NCBI RefSeq assembly: GCF_001540865.1
Contig: NC_033625.1
Span: 12,063,757-12,127,756, forward strand
Reading direction: 5' to 3'
Source: Ananas comosus
Taxonomy: Eukaryota > Streptophyta > Magnoliopsida > Poales > Bromeliaceae
DNA length: 64,000 nucleotides
Part shown: piece after piece, positions 1 to 9,910 of the stretch
How positions within the stretch are numbered: the stretch's first letter is position 1
Layout: each line of letters begins with the position of its first letter
Notes under the pieces: model-generated
The model's database searches: none
What the model was told of the DNA's origin: nothing
Seen by the model: only the letters and a program-made list of their open reading frames with translations
Position numbers and translations under genes: made by a program

Positions 1-600
1 GATCACTGTTATCCGATTGCTCAAACTTTTAAAAAACAATGATACATAATTTCACAAGTATTTTATGCCTTGCCTTACTGAATACTCCTAATTTATACAC
101 AGTTCCTTTCCAGATAATTTCAAAAAAGTTTTTTGTCTTTACTTTTTCTTACATGCCACGAGACCTTTTTTCTAAAACCTTTTCATAATAAAAATAGAGT
201 GAGTTTGGAAAGAACACGTAAAATTTTTTAAAAAAACTAGAGCGCACAAACCCAGCAAATGGATAGAGCGCACAAATCCGCCAAATGGATAGTCTTTCTA
301 CAGAAACAAACAAACAAACAAAATCTTTTCTATACATGCACGGCGTAGGAGCATTAATTACAACATTCAACTACACAATCAACCACAACAACGAACAACT
401 AAGGAATACAACTACAGCAGGGAGGAGAGATCAATTACAATCACAATTTCATCCAACAAGTAAGAGAGTTATAACAATACTAATCCACTCAACGTCTCGA
501 AAACCAAATTCAAAATTTCTTTTACCACCATAAAACCAAAACAGATCACAATCCAAAAGTTCAAGGTAACAACTCACATCTTAATCATCTACATCACGAT
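1..600. other. AT-rich sequence without recognisable gene
   Basis: No conserved domain, LTR end, terminal inverted repeat or long coding frame could be recognised here. The short open frames are AT-rich and look like chance. A direct repeat around 240-285 (GCGCACAAA followed by similar bases, twice) is the only visible structure. Confidence 0.5.
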
Positions 601-1900
601 CTCAAAAGCAATAAATGAAAGGTCCACAAAGTTATATACTCAAAATATGTCCGAAAGCGAGGGAAGCTTACCGAGGTACAATCTATCTCGACCTCACACC
701 GCGTCCCCTACGCTCACCTCCTGCCTCACCTGTAAAAATGGGGATAAGAAACATGCAAATATTTCCTAGTGAGGGCGCCGCCGAGAGCAAGCCGCACTCA
801 CTGGTCAACAGGAAAATGAAGCAAGATATCGATACAATAATCAACCGTAGTAAGTATAAGAGCAAACGGAACAGATTAAAATCAACTATGATCTGACACT
901 ACTGTAATCAAAGTGAGATATAAGTATGTCATGCGTCAGCCAGACAAACAGTACATATAACCCAATGCACAATCGTTATGTTCGTCTATAGACCTTAGGC
1001 AAAGCCACGTTTGCACGAACCTGAATTACGGATCACTTCCGACTTTTTTTCCGGAAAAGAACATCTGCCGTCGGTGGCCAAACCGAACTGGTGTACGTGA
1101 ATGTGCATCATACGAATGGCAGATCATAAAATATGCTCAAATAACTGAACCACGGCGAAAAGCCGCAAGACTCACAAAGAGCCGTCTGCCGACCATGAAG
1201 GTCAAACTCAAAGAATCACACCGACCATAAGGTCAATCATATATCATATTTATAATCGAGTGCAACCGACCGATAAAGTTAACATCCACAAAGAAGTAAT
1301 CATGTCATCCACATTCTACTCTACATATCATGTCCAACACGATGATAATCATGAAATACATGAAAGAAAATACAATAATAAACCGTGTATAACCAAGCAT
1401 ATAAGATGTCGTAATGATTTCTATATAAACCGCTCTACCAGCTAGTCATTATCAACAACATGATATAACAATGTATAAAGCCGAGAGGTAGAGCAAGGAG
1501 CAAGAATAGTAATGAAGCAGGTAAAACTGATAAACTCAATAGGATACATGATCAAGATATGATAGAACAACTGAGTAGAATACTACTATACCAACTTCGA
1601 AGCGAAACAGCCAACTATATGTGGATATACCTGAGTCTGCGACTCCATCAATGCCTCTAGGTGTCACGTGAACCTAGACATAATCACCAAGTGTCAATAT
1701 AAGCAGCAATGTGTCCACAACACCAACCAACACACACAAACCACACCGAGGTGCACGATGACACATACGAAAGATCTCAATTACCCTCTTACCATTTTTC
1801 TCTCCAAATCACTCTTTTATCACGCGAAAACGCAAAACAATCTATCCCATGGCTACCAGCACTGCCAGACCTTGGGAGTGGCGATTTTGTTTCACTAAAA
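600..1900 (-). repeat. Possible degenerate LTR fragment (minus strand)
   Basis: On the minus strand, positions about 735-815 contain an arrangement like the hairpin module found in the gypsy LTRs of this window: CCAGTGAG, then GGCGGCGCC, then CTCACTAGG, then a TTTTTACAG acceptor-like site. No LTR ends or TSD could be found, and the rest is too diverged to align by eye. This is a weak call based on one module. Confidence 0.3.
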
Positions 1901-3450
1901 TCTATACAATATTGCAAAAATAGCCAACCTTTCTAAATTTTATTTGAAAACTCGATTTCTACAGTTTCATGTCTCTAAATTTCCTGTTTCCAATTCATAG
2001 TAGCTACTCATCTTTTTAAGGAATCTAAAAATGTGTTGATCATTGATTTACACATGTAAACATGGCATACACATCTCTACATTATAATTCGGCCTTTTAA
2101 CATCTAACAATCTACCTTCGTACATATATCAAATTCCAAGTATAAATCTATATTGAAAGGCTAAAAGATAAGATTAGTTGCAATATTTCCTCCCTGTTTT
2201 TCTTTTTTTCTTTTTTTTCAAATTCTACTTAAAGATGGCAGGATAATTTTGAGAAAATGTAAAACTTTAAGCACTTGTATGAAAAGGTGAAAAATTTAAA
2301 ATCCTTTTAAAATTACCTTAAAATCAAGTACATCGATATAATTTCCCAAAAAGTAAGTTTTTTTCTTGTGTTTTATAGTTTCACAAGATGATTTTGGGAG
2401 TGTTCGGTTACATGTTTTTGCAACTGCATTGTAGTCATAATTGCATGCAAATCTAAATACGGTGTTTAATTTGATGCTAATGTTTCAACAATACCATGAA
2501 TCTCAAACACAGCATCTACTTCACAACTAGACCATGCATACCAGATAAATCATGCAACTTATGCATACTAGGCGCGATCCAAATACCACAGCCCAACTAA
2601 CCAACTCATAATGCTCAACTCGCAGTCCCACATGAGAACAGAAAAGGGGCGTCAAAGTGATGGGTCTGACTACGAGGGATGCATCTCCATGGGCATTGAA
2701 CGTTCATGTGAACCAGGCAATAACCCATGGTATGGCTATTCTGGGGAGAGATCCGAGGTTTTATGTGTCGACCAAAGGCCCGAAGTTTCAATGACAGAGT
2801 CGAGGACTTAAGAAAGAGAGCTGTATGGGAATGTGTGATAATGTAAGTGGAAATCAATCCAGTGACTTACTGGTGATAGTATTGATGTCAAGGTCTATGG
2901 AGTGGAAATTTAGAGCGTATAGCGTGTGAGTGAATGTACACCGAGTTCGGTAGGCCGAGATGTGACTTAACACTGCTAGTAGGACAGGATTAGATTTGAT
3001 CCTAGCATCCGTACACCTGAATGGCCGCGTACAGTGAGAGAATTTTCAAATTAATTTAAGATAGAAATATTTTTAATTCATTAATGGCACAAGAAGTTTC
3101 TATTTGGTTCAGCCTAGAAGTTACATCTATTAAATAGTTGGATGCATATAATAAGCCGGTTTGATGGCAATTGCTTAATAAGAAACTCAAATGCATGGTT
3201 GTATTGGATACACCTATTTTACTGGCTTCCAAAGTGATATTCATGAACTGGAAAGTGATGTCGGTTTGTGAAAGAGAAAATGTCTTGCATTCCATTCCGG
3301 CAATTAAAATGAAACAATTGCCCATAATTTTATCTTGGTTATTACTTGATTTGATTAGATACGATGATTGAAATGAATAGCGCTATTCATAATTATGTCT
3401 ACAATCGACCAATTTATAGCAACACACACACAGAGACATGTATGTATATA
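1900..3450. other. Unresolved degenerate sequence
   Basis: No reliable coding region was found. A MITE-like start (GGGAGTGTTCGGTTACATG, about 2396) resembles PIF/Harbinger-type ends, but no partner end was located. The 2550-3050 part looks like moderately GC-rich old repeat sequence. Confidence 0.35.
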
Positions 3451-3645
3451 TAGAGTTGAGCTCCTATGCTTTTAAAAGCACAAGAGTTGAACATGCTTGT
3501 GATTTTTTAGCCGTTAGATCGTCTCAAGATCCGTGCAGCACTAGTAAGGAGACTCAATGGGATACACCGTTAATAGTGCCACATGGATCTTGGGTTGATG
3601 CGATAGCAAAAGTCACAAACACAAAAGCTCTTGCGCTTTTAAAAT
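3451..3645. mobile_element. Short MITE (type E), truncated end
   Basis: It begins TAGAGTTGAGCTCC, the same terminal motif as the MITEs at 3665, 4229 and 20133. It has inverted internal ends, TTTTAAAAGC-A-CAAGAG on the left and CTCTTG-C-GCTTTTAAAA on the right. The outermost right end is missing or mutated. It sits between (TATG)n/(TA)n tracts. Confidence 0.45.
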
Positions 3646-3664
3646 GTATGTATATATATGTGTG

Positions 3665-4204
3665 GAGTTGAGCTGGAATGTTATCGGTAGCAAACGGGTT
3701 CCGTTGCCACCATTTGTTTTCGATGATGGAGCCTCCAAATCGACAATCGGCACCGTTGAACATGATCTAAACCAATTGAAGTATCTAGAAACCAAATTTC
3801 ATGCTTTTCCGATATTGTTCTCGTCCATCAAGTAGACACGAAAATGAACGGCTGAAAATGAATATGTTTTAAAAAATGATGATAGGAATCTTGTAATCAA
3901 GATCAAGAGTATAGATCTTGGTTTAAATGGTTTAAAAAATTTTCTAACAAAAATTCAATTGATTTGGATATCTTTATACCATTAAACAAGAAAACGTCTC
4001 ATATTGACCATTAAAATTACAAAATTTGAAACCCTTTGATCATTAGGCCAATGATGTCGAAAAGATATAAAATTGTTCCTAGATGCTTTAAGTGGTCTAG
4101 ATCATGTTCAACGATACCGATCGTCGATTTGGAGGCTCCATCATAGAAAACAAATTGGTGACAATGGAGCCTGTTTGCTACCGCAAGCATTCCAGCCCAA
4201 CTCT
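3665..4204 (+). mobile_element. Long-TIR MITE, type A copy 1
   Basis: A 540 bp non-coding element whose two ends are inverted copies over roughly 150 bp. The left end starts GAGTTGAGCTGGAATG, and the right end reads the same in reverse complement with a few changes. Inner TIR landmarks are GATGATGGAGCCTCCAAATC on the left and its inverted match near 4125. It is flanked by TATATG-type tracts and has no coding capacity. A second copy follows directly at 4229 in the opposite internal orientation. Confidence 0.75.
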
Positions 4205-4228
4205 ATATGTGTGTGTATATATACATAT

Positions 4229-4787
4229 GAGTTGAGCTAGAATGCTATCAGAAGCAAACGACTCCGTTGCCAGTACCACCTATTTGTTTTCGACGATGGA
4301 GCCGCCAAATCGATAATCGACACCGTTGAAATGATCTATACGACTGGAAGTATCTAGGAACCAAATTTTAAATTCTTTTCGACATCATTGACATAATGAT
4401 CAAAGGGTTTCAAATTTTATAATTTTAATAGTCAATAAGAGGCGTTTTCTCATTTTATAATTTTAATAGTCAATATGAGGGTATAAATTGAATTTTGGTT
4501 AGAAAAATCTTTAAACTATTTAAAACAAAATCTATAATCTTGATCTTGATTACAAGATTCCTATCATCACTTTTTAAAGGATATTCATTCATTTTCAACC
4601 GTCCATTTTTGTGCCCACTTGATGGACAAGAGAACAATATCAGAAAAGCATGAAATTTGATTTCTAAATGCTTCAGGTGGTATAGATCATGTTTAACGGT
4701 GCCAATCGTCGATTGGAGGCTCCATCATCAAAAATAAATAGGTGGCAACAAAGCCCGTTTGCTACTAATAGTATTCTAGCTCAACTC
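4229..4787 (-). mobile_element. Long-TIR MITE, type A copy 2
   Basis: It has the same ends as copy 1 (GAGTTGAGCTAGAATG at the left, inverted at the right). The unique middle is inverted: a tract with ATCTTGATCTTGATTACAAG at about 4540 matches the reverse complement of the tract at about 3890 in copy 1. A 25 bp stretch ending TTTTAATAGTCAATA is locally duplicated at about 4418-4473. No coding region. Confidence 0.75.
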
Positions 4788-4811
4788 TAAATATAGAGAG
4801 AGAAAGCGTAT

Positions 4812-5347
4812 GGCGACAATACTCTTATGAATATAGAGCACTGTATACTCATAAGTTCTTTTTGATGATGGAGCTTTCGAATTGATGATTCATATTATTA
4901 AATATAATCTAGAGCATTTGAAACTTCTATAAATCGAATCTCGTACTTTTTTGAAATTATAATAAAGTCCATCAAGCAGGCGTAAAATGAACGGTCAAAA
5001 TCGAATTATCTCCTAAAAATAGAGGACCGGATTCTTAAATTTATGATCAGAGTTATAGATCTCTACCTAGATATTGAATAGAATTTTCTATCAAAAATTC
5101 AACCGATTCCGATTCTTTTACACCGTTAAACTTGTGAGCATCCCATACCAATCTTTAGAAATTGTCAATTTTGAGTTCTTTTGTTTTTAAGGTAAATGAT
5201 GTCGAAAAACTATAAAATTTGGTTTCCAGAAGTTTCAAATACTCTAAATCAACTTTAACGGTATGGATCGTTGAATCGAAACTCTATCATCAAAAATAAC
5301 TTATGAGTACAAAGTCGATCGTACTCATAAGAGTATAGTAGCAAGAC
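4812..5347 (+). mobile_element. Long-TIR MITE, type B copy 1
   Basis: The ends carry an inverted ACTCTTATGA-type motif (right end TACTCATAAGAGTATAGTA). Inside the terminal 35 bp the sequence is recognisably related to type A (GATGATGGAGCT followed by similar AT-rich text), so A and B look like sister families with different tips. A second copy is at 19221 in inverted orientation. Non-coding. Confidence 0.65.
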
Positions 5348-5356
5348 TCAATGTAT

Positions 5357-5588
5357 ATATGTATGTATGTATATATATAATTTTTGCCATGGCCACAAAA
5401 TGATAAGACGAAGAAAAACGAATCATTTCAATTTAATTATTCTCGTATCATTCCCTACTTTTAACTTAATTGCTGCAGAAATTGTATCGAGTTTCATTGA
5501 CAACTTAGTTGCGTTCTAAGAGTGCTCAAAGGACTGATTTCGTCTGTGCCAATGCAACCAGTCTTTGTGTTTCATTGTATCCTAGAAG
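5357..5588. other. Segment interrupted by the hAT insertion (left part)
   Basis: Joining this to 9919 onward, with one CCTAGAAG copy removed, restores the pre-insertion sequence. A plus-strand frame stays open for about 60 codons across the join, and one minus-strand frame is interrupted only by single stops. Protein-like content is possible but I do not recognise it. The last 8 bases (5581-5588, CCTAGAAG) are the target-site duplication. Confidence 0.4.
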
Positions 5589-6130
5589 CAAGATTTAAAG
5601 TGCCGTAGCACGGGGGCGTGCCGTTATGTCCCTAGCACGATACGACACAGGACGCGTGGCACGTTTGCGTGCCGATAGATACGCATGACCTCCTACTGGC
5701 ACGCTTTGGCACAGAATTATTTCAATTGTTTTGGTTCCAATAAACTCTTATAATGTTATTTTGAAGAATTTAAATAAATAATTATGAATATTTACTATGT
5801 ATACCTTACTATACTCATCAATTAACATGCATGTAAGCTTTTTGTAATAAAGTACAACTATACCTGATATAGAATAGAAATTAAAATACAATAATTATTT
5901 AAATTTATTCACAAGTACAATAATTATTTAGGGTTAATTGCATACACGTCCCTACAAACATGGTGAATTGTAGATATATCCCTGCAAAGCTCAACTTTCA
6001 TAAGTTATCCCTACAAAAGTCCTAATGTATTCATATGTCCCTGCCATTAGGGCCATTAGAGAAATTTCGTTAACCACAGTTAAAATACTTAACCATGGTT
6101 AATTAATAATGTGAATTAACAATTTTACCT

Positions 6131-6250
6131 TTCTTCTTCTTCCTCTTCCTCTTCCTCTTCCTCTTCCTCTTCCTCTTCCTCTCCTGCTGCTTCTTCTTCT
6201 TCCTCTTCTTCTCCATATCCTCCTTTTCCTCCTCCTTCTTCTTCGTCGTC
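6131..6250. repeat. CTTCTTCCT simple-sequence tract
   Basis: A pyrimidine-rich microsatellite of CTT/CCTCTT units inside the MULE, just before the captured gene fragment. A purine-rich AAGAGG tract follows the fragment at about 6430-6455, roughly complementary, so the pair could form an imperfect stem. Confidence 0.8.
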
Positions 6251-6284
6251 GTCCTCGATGATTCAATCGTCGTTGCCGTCGTGG

Positions 6285-6396
6285 TGCCCTAGTCGTGGGC
6301 CATCGTCACGGGCACCTCGGACGGCATCGGCCGCTCCTTCGCCTTCTGCCTCTTCCTGGTCCTTATTGGCCGCAACCCCGACAAGCTCTGCAAGGT
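6285..6396 (+). pseudogene. Captured fragment of a 3-ketoacyl-CoA reductase-like gene
   Basis: Translation of about 37 codons gives [17 protein letters not shown], then [11 protein letters not shown]. This matches the N-terminal Rossmann nucleotide-binding motif (TGxxxGIG) and the following NP-D-K-L strand of plant very-long-chain 3-oxoacyl-CoA reductase, the SDR enzyme of ER fatty-acid elongation. A stop lies just upstream, and bases are missing between the two motifs compared with a normal SDR, so it is not functional. The GC-rich composition contrasts with the AT-rich MULE around it. The family call rests on motif memory; another SDR of the same clade is possible. Confidence 0.65.
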
Positions 6397-6537
6397 CGCT
6401 GTCGCCGCCGCCGTCCGCTCCCGTAGCCTGAAGAGGAAGAGGAAGAGGAAGAGGGCAAGGGCAGAATTGTCATTTTACAACTCTACTGTTAAAAATTAAC
6501 AGCTCTCTAATGGATCCTAACCAGAGGGACATCTGAA

Positions 6538-7257
6538 TGACGCAGAACGGGATATAGGGTCCTGCGTTTTTAGAGGGCTCTAAACTATAATTTATGATTT
6601 TGAAAGCGTTTTGAAAATTTGAAAGTTTTGAAATACTTTTTTTTAGAAATTTTCGTAATTAAAAAAATAAATAAATAAAAATTAAAGAAAAGGTAGAAGA
6701 TAACGACGGTGGACACACTTGGCGACAACAACAATAATGGGAGGTGAAGGAAGTGCGGATGGAGCCGGCGCTGCTATCAGCAGATGGCGTTGAAGGTGCT
6801 GGTAGCAGGTGTATCGAGTTCTTGATAACATTGGTAGTGGGCGACGGTGATGTGCTAGCAGCAAGCGTATTAATAGTGCTGAGTTTCAAGTCGGAGAAGA
6901 AATTGCAAAAGGAAAGGATAAAGATAAAGGGACTCGCTCCGGTCGATGCATTGCGAAGGAATATTAGAGAACACATCTCATAGGAAATAATAAAATCCTT
7001 CTTCATTAATTCTTTATCGTCCAATGGAGAGAATATTTAAAGAGCTTTTCCCGACAATGATAAGCTCAAAACAAAAATTCTAACAATAAAATCTCTACCA
7101 AAATTAACAACTTTCCTAACAACTTTTAGATAAAATCCTAACAATAAAATCAACAACTTTTATATAAAATCTCTACCAAATTAACAACTTTCCTAACAAC
7201 TTGATGAACTAAATCGGTTTAATCCGATCAACATAGGTTCAAGTCTGTTCTGCATCA
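6538..7257 (-). repeat. 3' LTR of the small retrotransposon
   Basis: A 720 bp LTR that reads TGATGCAGAACAG at its 5' end on the minus strand and ends CTGCGTCA. It matches 8241-9108 closely; the size difference comes from repeated ACAACTTT/AAAATC blocks in the other copy. Confidence 0.88.
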
Positions 7258-8089
7258 TTCGCTTCCGCTGCGCAAGATCTCATCCTCGAGATTAGTTGGA
7301 TTTGTAAGAAGATAGAAAACAACCAAGTGTGTAGAATAAAGTGATGCAGCCCAATGCCTGCATGTCGAACCACTTGTATCATCTGAGCTTCCGGTTTGGT
7401 ATTGAAGTAGGAAGAACAACTGACAAGTTCATGAGATATCGTAAGGTTTGCTACCAATAAGAAATATGCTTTCGGTGAAATTTGAAGCTCTAGTATAGTG
7501 GACTCATATTGCTGGGGCAATAAGAGTAACTCGATCTGTAATCTTACCTCCTCAACACACTGATTTACCTTATCTTCATGAATCAACTCTGGATTTTCTA
7601 AATCTAACTCGGGCTCGGCCACATCTGGAACTTCTTGGCAATCGGATAGTGTGGATGAAACTGGATCAGAATTGTCGACTTCCAACTGTGCTATAGGTTG
7701 TGTACTCTGTTGAGCAACTAGGGTTTCCAGTTGAACTTTTAGTTGGATCCATTGATACTCATCTCTGACATTACCCATCCATCGAAAATCATCTTCAGCA
7801 ATTTTACCACCATTTTCAATATCTTTCAACCTTCTTTCTTCTTCCTCCAAAAATATTATGTTAAAATCAAGATGAGATATTTGCCTTTGTCCATACCACG
7901 ATCTCAAGTCATTTAGTATTTCCATCCGAATATCATTTCTTTTTCTCTCAAAATATGACCTCTGATCGTACAGCCATTCATCAAACTCTACTCATGCCAT
8001 CTCACATATTTCTTTTAAAGACTCAATATGAATTCCTTTTCTTCTACCATACTTTTGAAAAACTTTTTTAAGACATTCTTTGGCATCCA
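7239..8089 (-). pseudogene. Unclassified gag-like ORF of the small retrotransposon
   Basis: It reads from an ATG at about 8089 on the minus strand to a stop at 7239. One in-frame TGA near residue 35 splits it, leaving an intact 228-codon part (7925-7239). The protein is acidic and Glu/Gln-rich and probably helical in its first half (E-E-E-E-R-R-L-K-D motif). It lacks a CCHC knuckle and has no domain I recognise. Its last codons run into the 3' LTR. Position directly after the primer site suggests a gag-type or packaging role, but that is inference. Confidence 0.5.
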
Positions 8090-8224
8090 TAATATTTTTT
8101 TCCTTTTTTTTTTACACCACTCTTTTTTATAATATTTTTTCTCACCTTTTTTTTTTCAATTTCCACCCGGTTTTCGTCCACAAGCCCAAAATTTTTAACG
8201 AAATAAAACCATCAAATAACCTAA

Positions 8225-8236
8225 GCTCTGATACCA
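8225..8236 (-). other. Primer-binding site (initiator tRNA-Met)
   Basis: On the minus strand TGGTATCAGAGC lies four bases after the 5' LTR end. It is complementary to the 3' end of plant initiator tRNA-Met, the usual primer of many plant LTR retrotransposons. Confidence 0.88.
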
Positions 8237-8240
8237 AATC

Positions 8241-9108
8241 TGACGCAGGACGAGATATAGGGTCCTACATTTTTAGAGGGCTCTAAAATATAATTTATGA
8301 TTTTGAAAGCGTTTTGAAATTTTGAAAGTTTTGAAATACTTTTTTTTTAGAAATTTTCATAATTAAAAAAAATAAATAAAAATTAAAGAAAAGGTAGAAC
8401 ACAACGACGGTGGACACACTTGGCGACGGCAACAATAATGGGAGGTGAAGTGCGGATGGAGCCGGCGCTGCTATCAGCAAATAGCGTTGAAGGTGCTGGC
8501 AGCAGGTGTATCGAGTTCTTGATAACGTTGGTTGTGGGCGACAGTGATGTGCTGGCAGCAAGCATATTAATGGTGCTGGGTTTCAAGCCACAGAAGAAAT
8601 TGCAAAAGGAAAGAATAAAGATAAAGGGACTCGCTCCCTACGGACTCACTCCGGTCGACGCATAAATGCGAAGGAATATTAGAGAACACATCTCATAGGA
8701 AATAATAAAATCCTTCTTCATTAATTCTTCATCGTCCAATGCAGAGAATATTTAAAGAGCTTTTCCCGACAGTGATAAGCTCAAAACAAAAATTCTAACA
8801 ATAAAATCTCTACCAAATTAACAACTTTCCTAACAACTTTTAGATAAAATNATTCTAACAATAAAATCTCTACCAAATTAACAACTTTCATAACAACTTC
8901 TAGATAAAATCCTAACAATAAAATCAACAACTTTTATATAAAATCTCTACCAAATTAACAACTTTCATAACAACTTCTAGATAAAATCCTAACAATAAAA
9001 TCAACAACTTTTATATAAAATCTCTACCAAATTAACAACTTTCCTAACAACTTGATGAACTAAATCGGTTTAATCCGATCAACATAGGTTCAAATCTGTT
9101 CTGCATCA
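8241..9108 (-). repeat. 5' LTR of the small retrotransposon, with an N junction
   Basis: 868 bp LTR. A single N at 8851 separates 8792-8850 from a near-identical 8852-8910, and further copies of the same AACAACTTTC/AAAATC block follow to about 9055. Some of the extra length may therefore be an assembly join rather than biology. Confidence 0.85.
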
Positions 9109-9639
9109 CTGAATATATTAGGACTTTTACATGAGTAACTTATGAAAGTTGAGCTTTGCAAGGATATATCTGCAATTCACCATGTTTGCAGGAACGTGTA
9201 TGCAATTAACCCAATTATTTAAATTTACATCTTTACATAGAGATGACTGCTTAATTCCACATAGATCGTCGCGCTTGATTATATGGTATATTATCATTTG
9301 CAGATACAAGATTTATTTAACAATGTTGACATAAGTATTGCTGGTATTGTGAGAAAGTCATATATTCCCGATATTACATCCATATTTTTTGTTCTTTTAT
9401 TTTTAAAAAAAATATCTGATCAAAATTTGTTTAGGAGATCGATTTTTGTTCCCCTAATTCACCGAAAGCTTCGCAGTGCGATAAATTTTGACAAAATATT
9501 TTGCGAAGAAAAAATGGATGTCAGTGGTGGGCTGTGGGCTCGATCAATTAAAAATTTGCTCCTATATTGATAAATAAGTTAAAAAAAAAAAACAACATCC
9601 GCCAAAAAGTAAAAAAAAAGTTGAAAAAAAAATAAAGTG

Positions 9640-9905
9640 AGAAAAAAGACAATATAGGTGGCCCGGGGAGAGGCTCGATACCCCAAAGAACAAAAGAAAA
9701 ACAAAAAGCCAAAAAGAAAAAAAAATAGGTGGCACGCACTGTACGTGCCGCCGGCACACACCTGCGTGCCCCTTTGTCTGGAACGGCACGCATGTGCATG
9801 CCGCGAGGTAGAAGGGGGATCCGAGACCCCCTCTATACAGTGCCCCCTTCTTAGGGGCACAGTACGGCACGCCCCCGTGCCGTACGGCACGGGTGGCACT
9901 TAATT
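9640..9905. repeat. Subterminal CGGCACG repeats of the hAT element
   Basis: Multiple GGCACG/CGTGCC heptamers in both orientations sit within about 250 bp of the right end. A matching cluster is at 5595-5715 near the left end. In hAT elements such repeats are the usual binding sites of the transposase; that role is inferred here. Confidence 0.65.
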
Positions 9906-9910
9906 CCTTG

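Larger units (their letters stand above)
6538..9108 (-). mobile_element. Small non-autonomous LTR retrotransposon (minus strand)
   Basis: The two LTRs (6538-7257 and 8241-9108) begin TG and end CA on the coding strand. The whole is flanked by a perfect 5 bp duplication CTGAA (6533-6537 and 9109-9113). A primer-binding site TGGTATCAGAGC lies directly next to the 5' LTR on the minus strand (8225-8236). The internal region is only about 980 bp with one gag-sized frame and no protease, RT or integrase, so the element must have been moved by another. It lies inside the right TIR of the MULE. Confidence 0.88.
5931..9212. mobile_element. Pack-MULE (Mutator-like) inserted in the hAT element
   Basis: Ends GGGTTAATTGCATACACGT are inverted at the right, giving terminal inverted repeats of about 105 bp and probably 150 bp. 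They are flanked by a perfect 9 bp duplication AATTATTTA (5922-5930 and 9213-9221), as expected for Mutator-like elements. The element without its own nested LTR retrotransposon is about 0.7 kb. It contains a CTTCCT-rich tract and a captured gene piece at about 6285-6396, so it fits the Pack-MULE definition. There is no transposase. Confidence 0.88.
5589..9910 (-). mobile_element. Non-autonomous hAT element carrying nested insertions
   Basis: The ends are CAAGATTTAAAGTGCC (left) and the inverted form of CAAGGAATTAAGTGCC (right). They are flanked by a perfect 8 bp duplication CCTAGAAG (5581-5588 and 9911-9918), the hAT hallmark. Without the nested MULE and one TSD copy it is about 1.03 kb. The part at 9222-9360 is the reverse complement of the transposase 3' end of the large element at 20380-26395 (compare 25316-25445). 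The part at 9420-9560 matches that element's 5' leader (about 21000-21130). It is therefore an internal-deletion derivative of the same family. Both ends are loaded with GGCACG/CGTGCC repeats. Confidence 0.9.
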
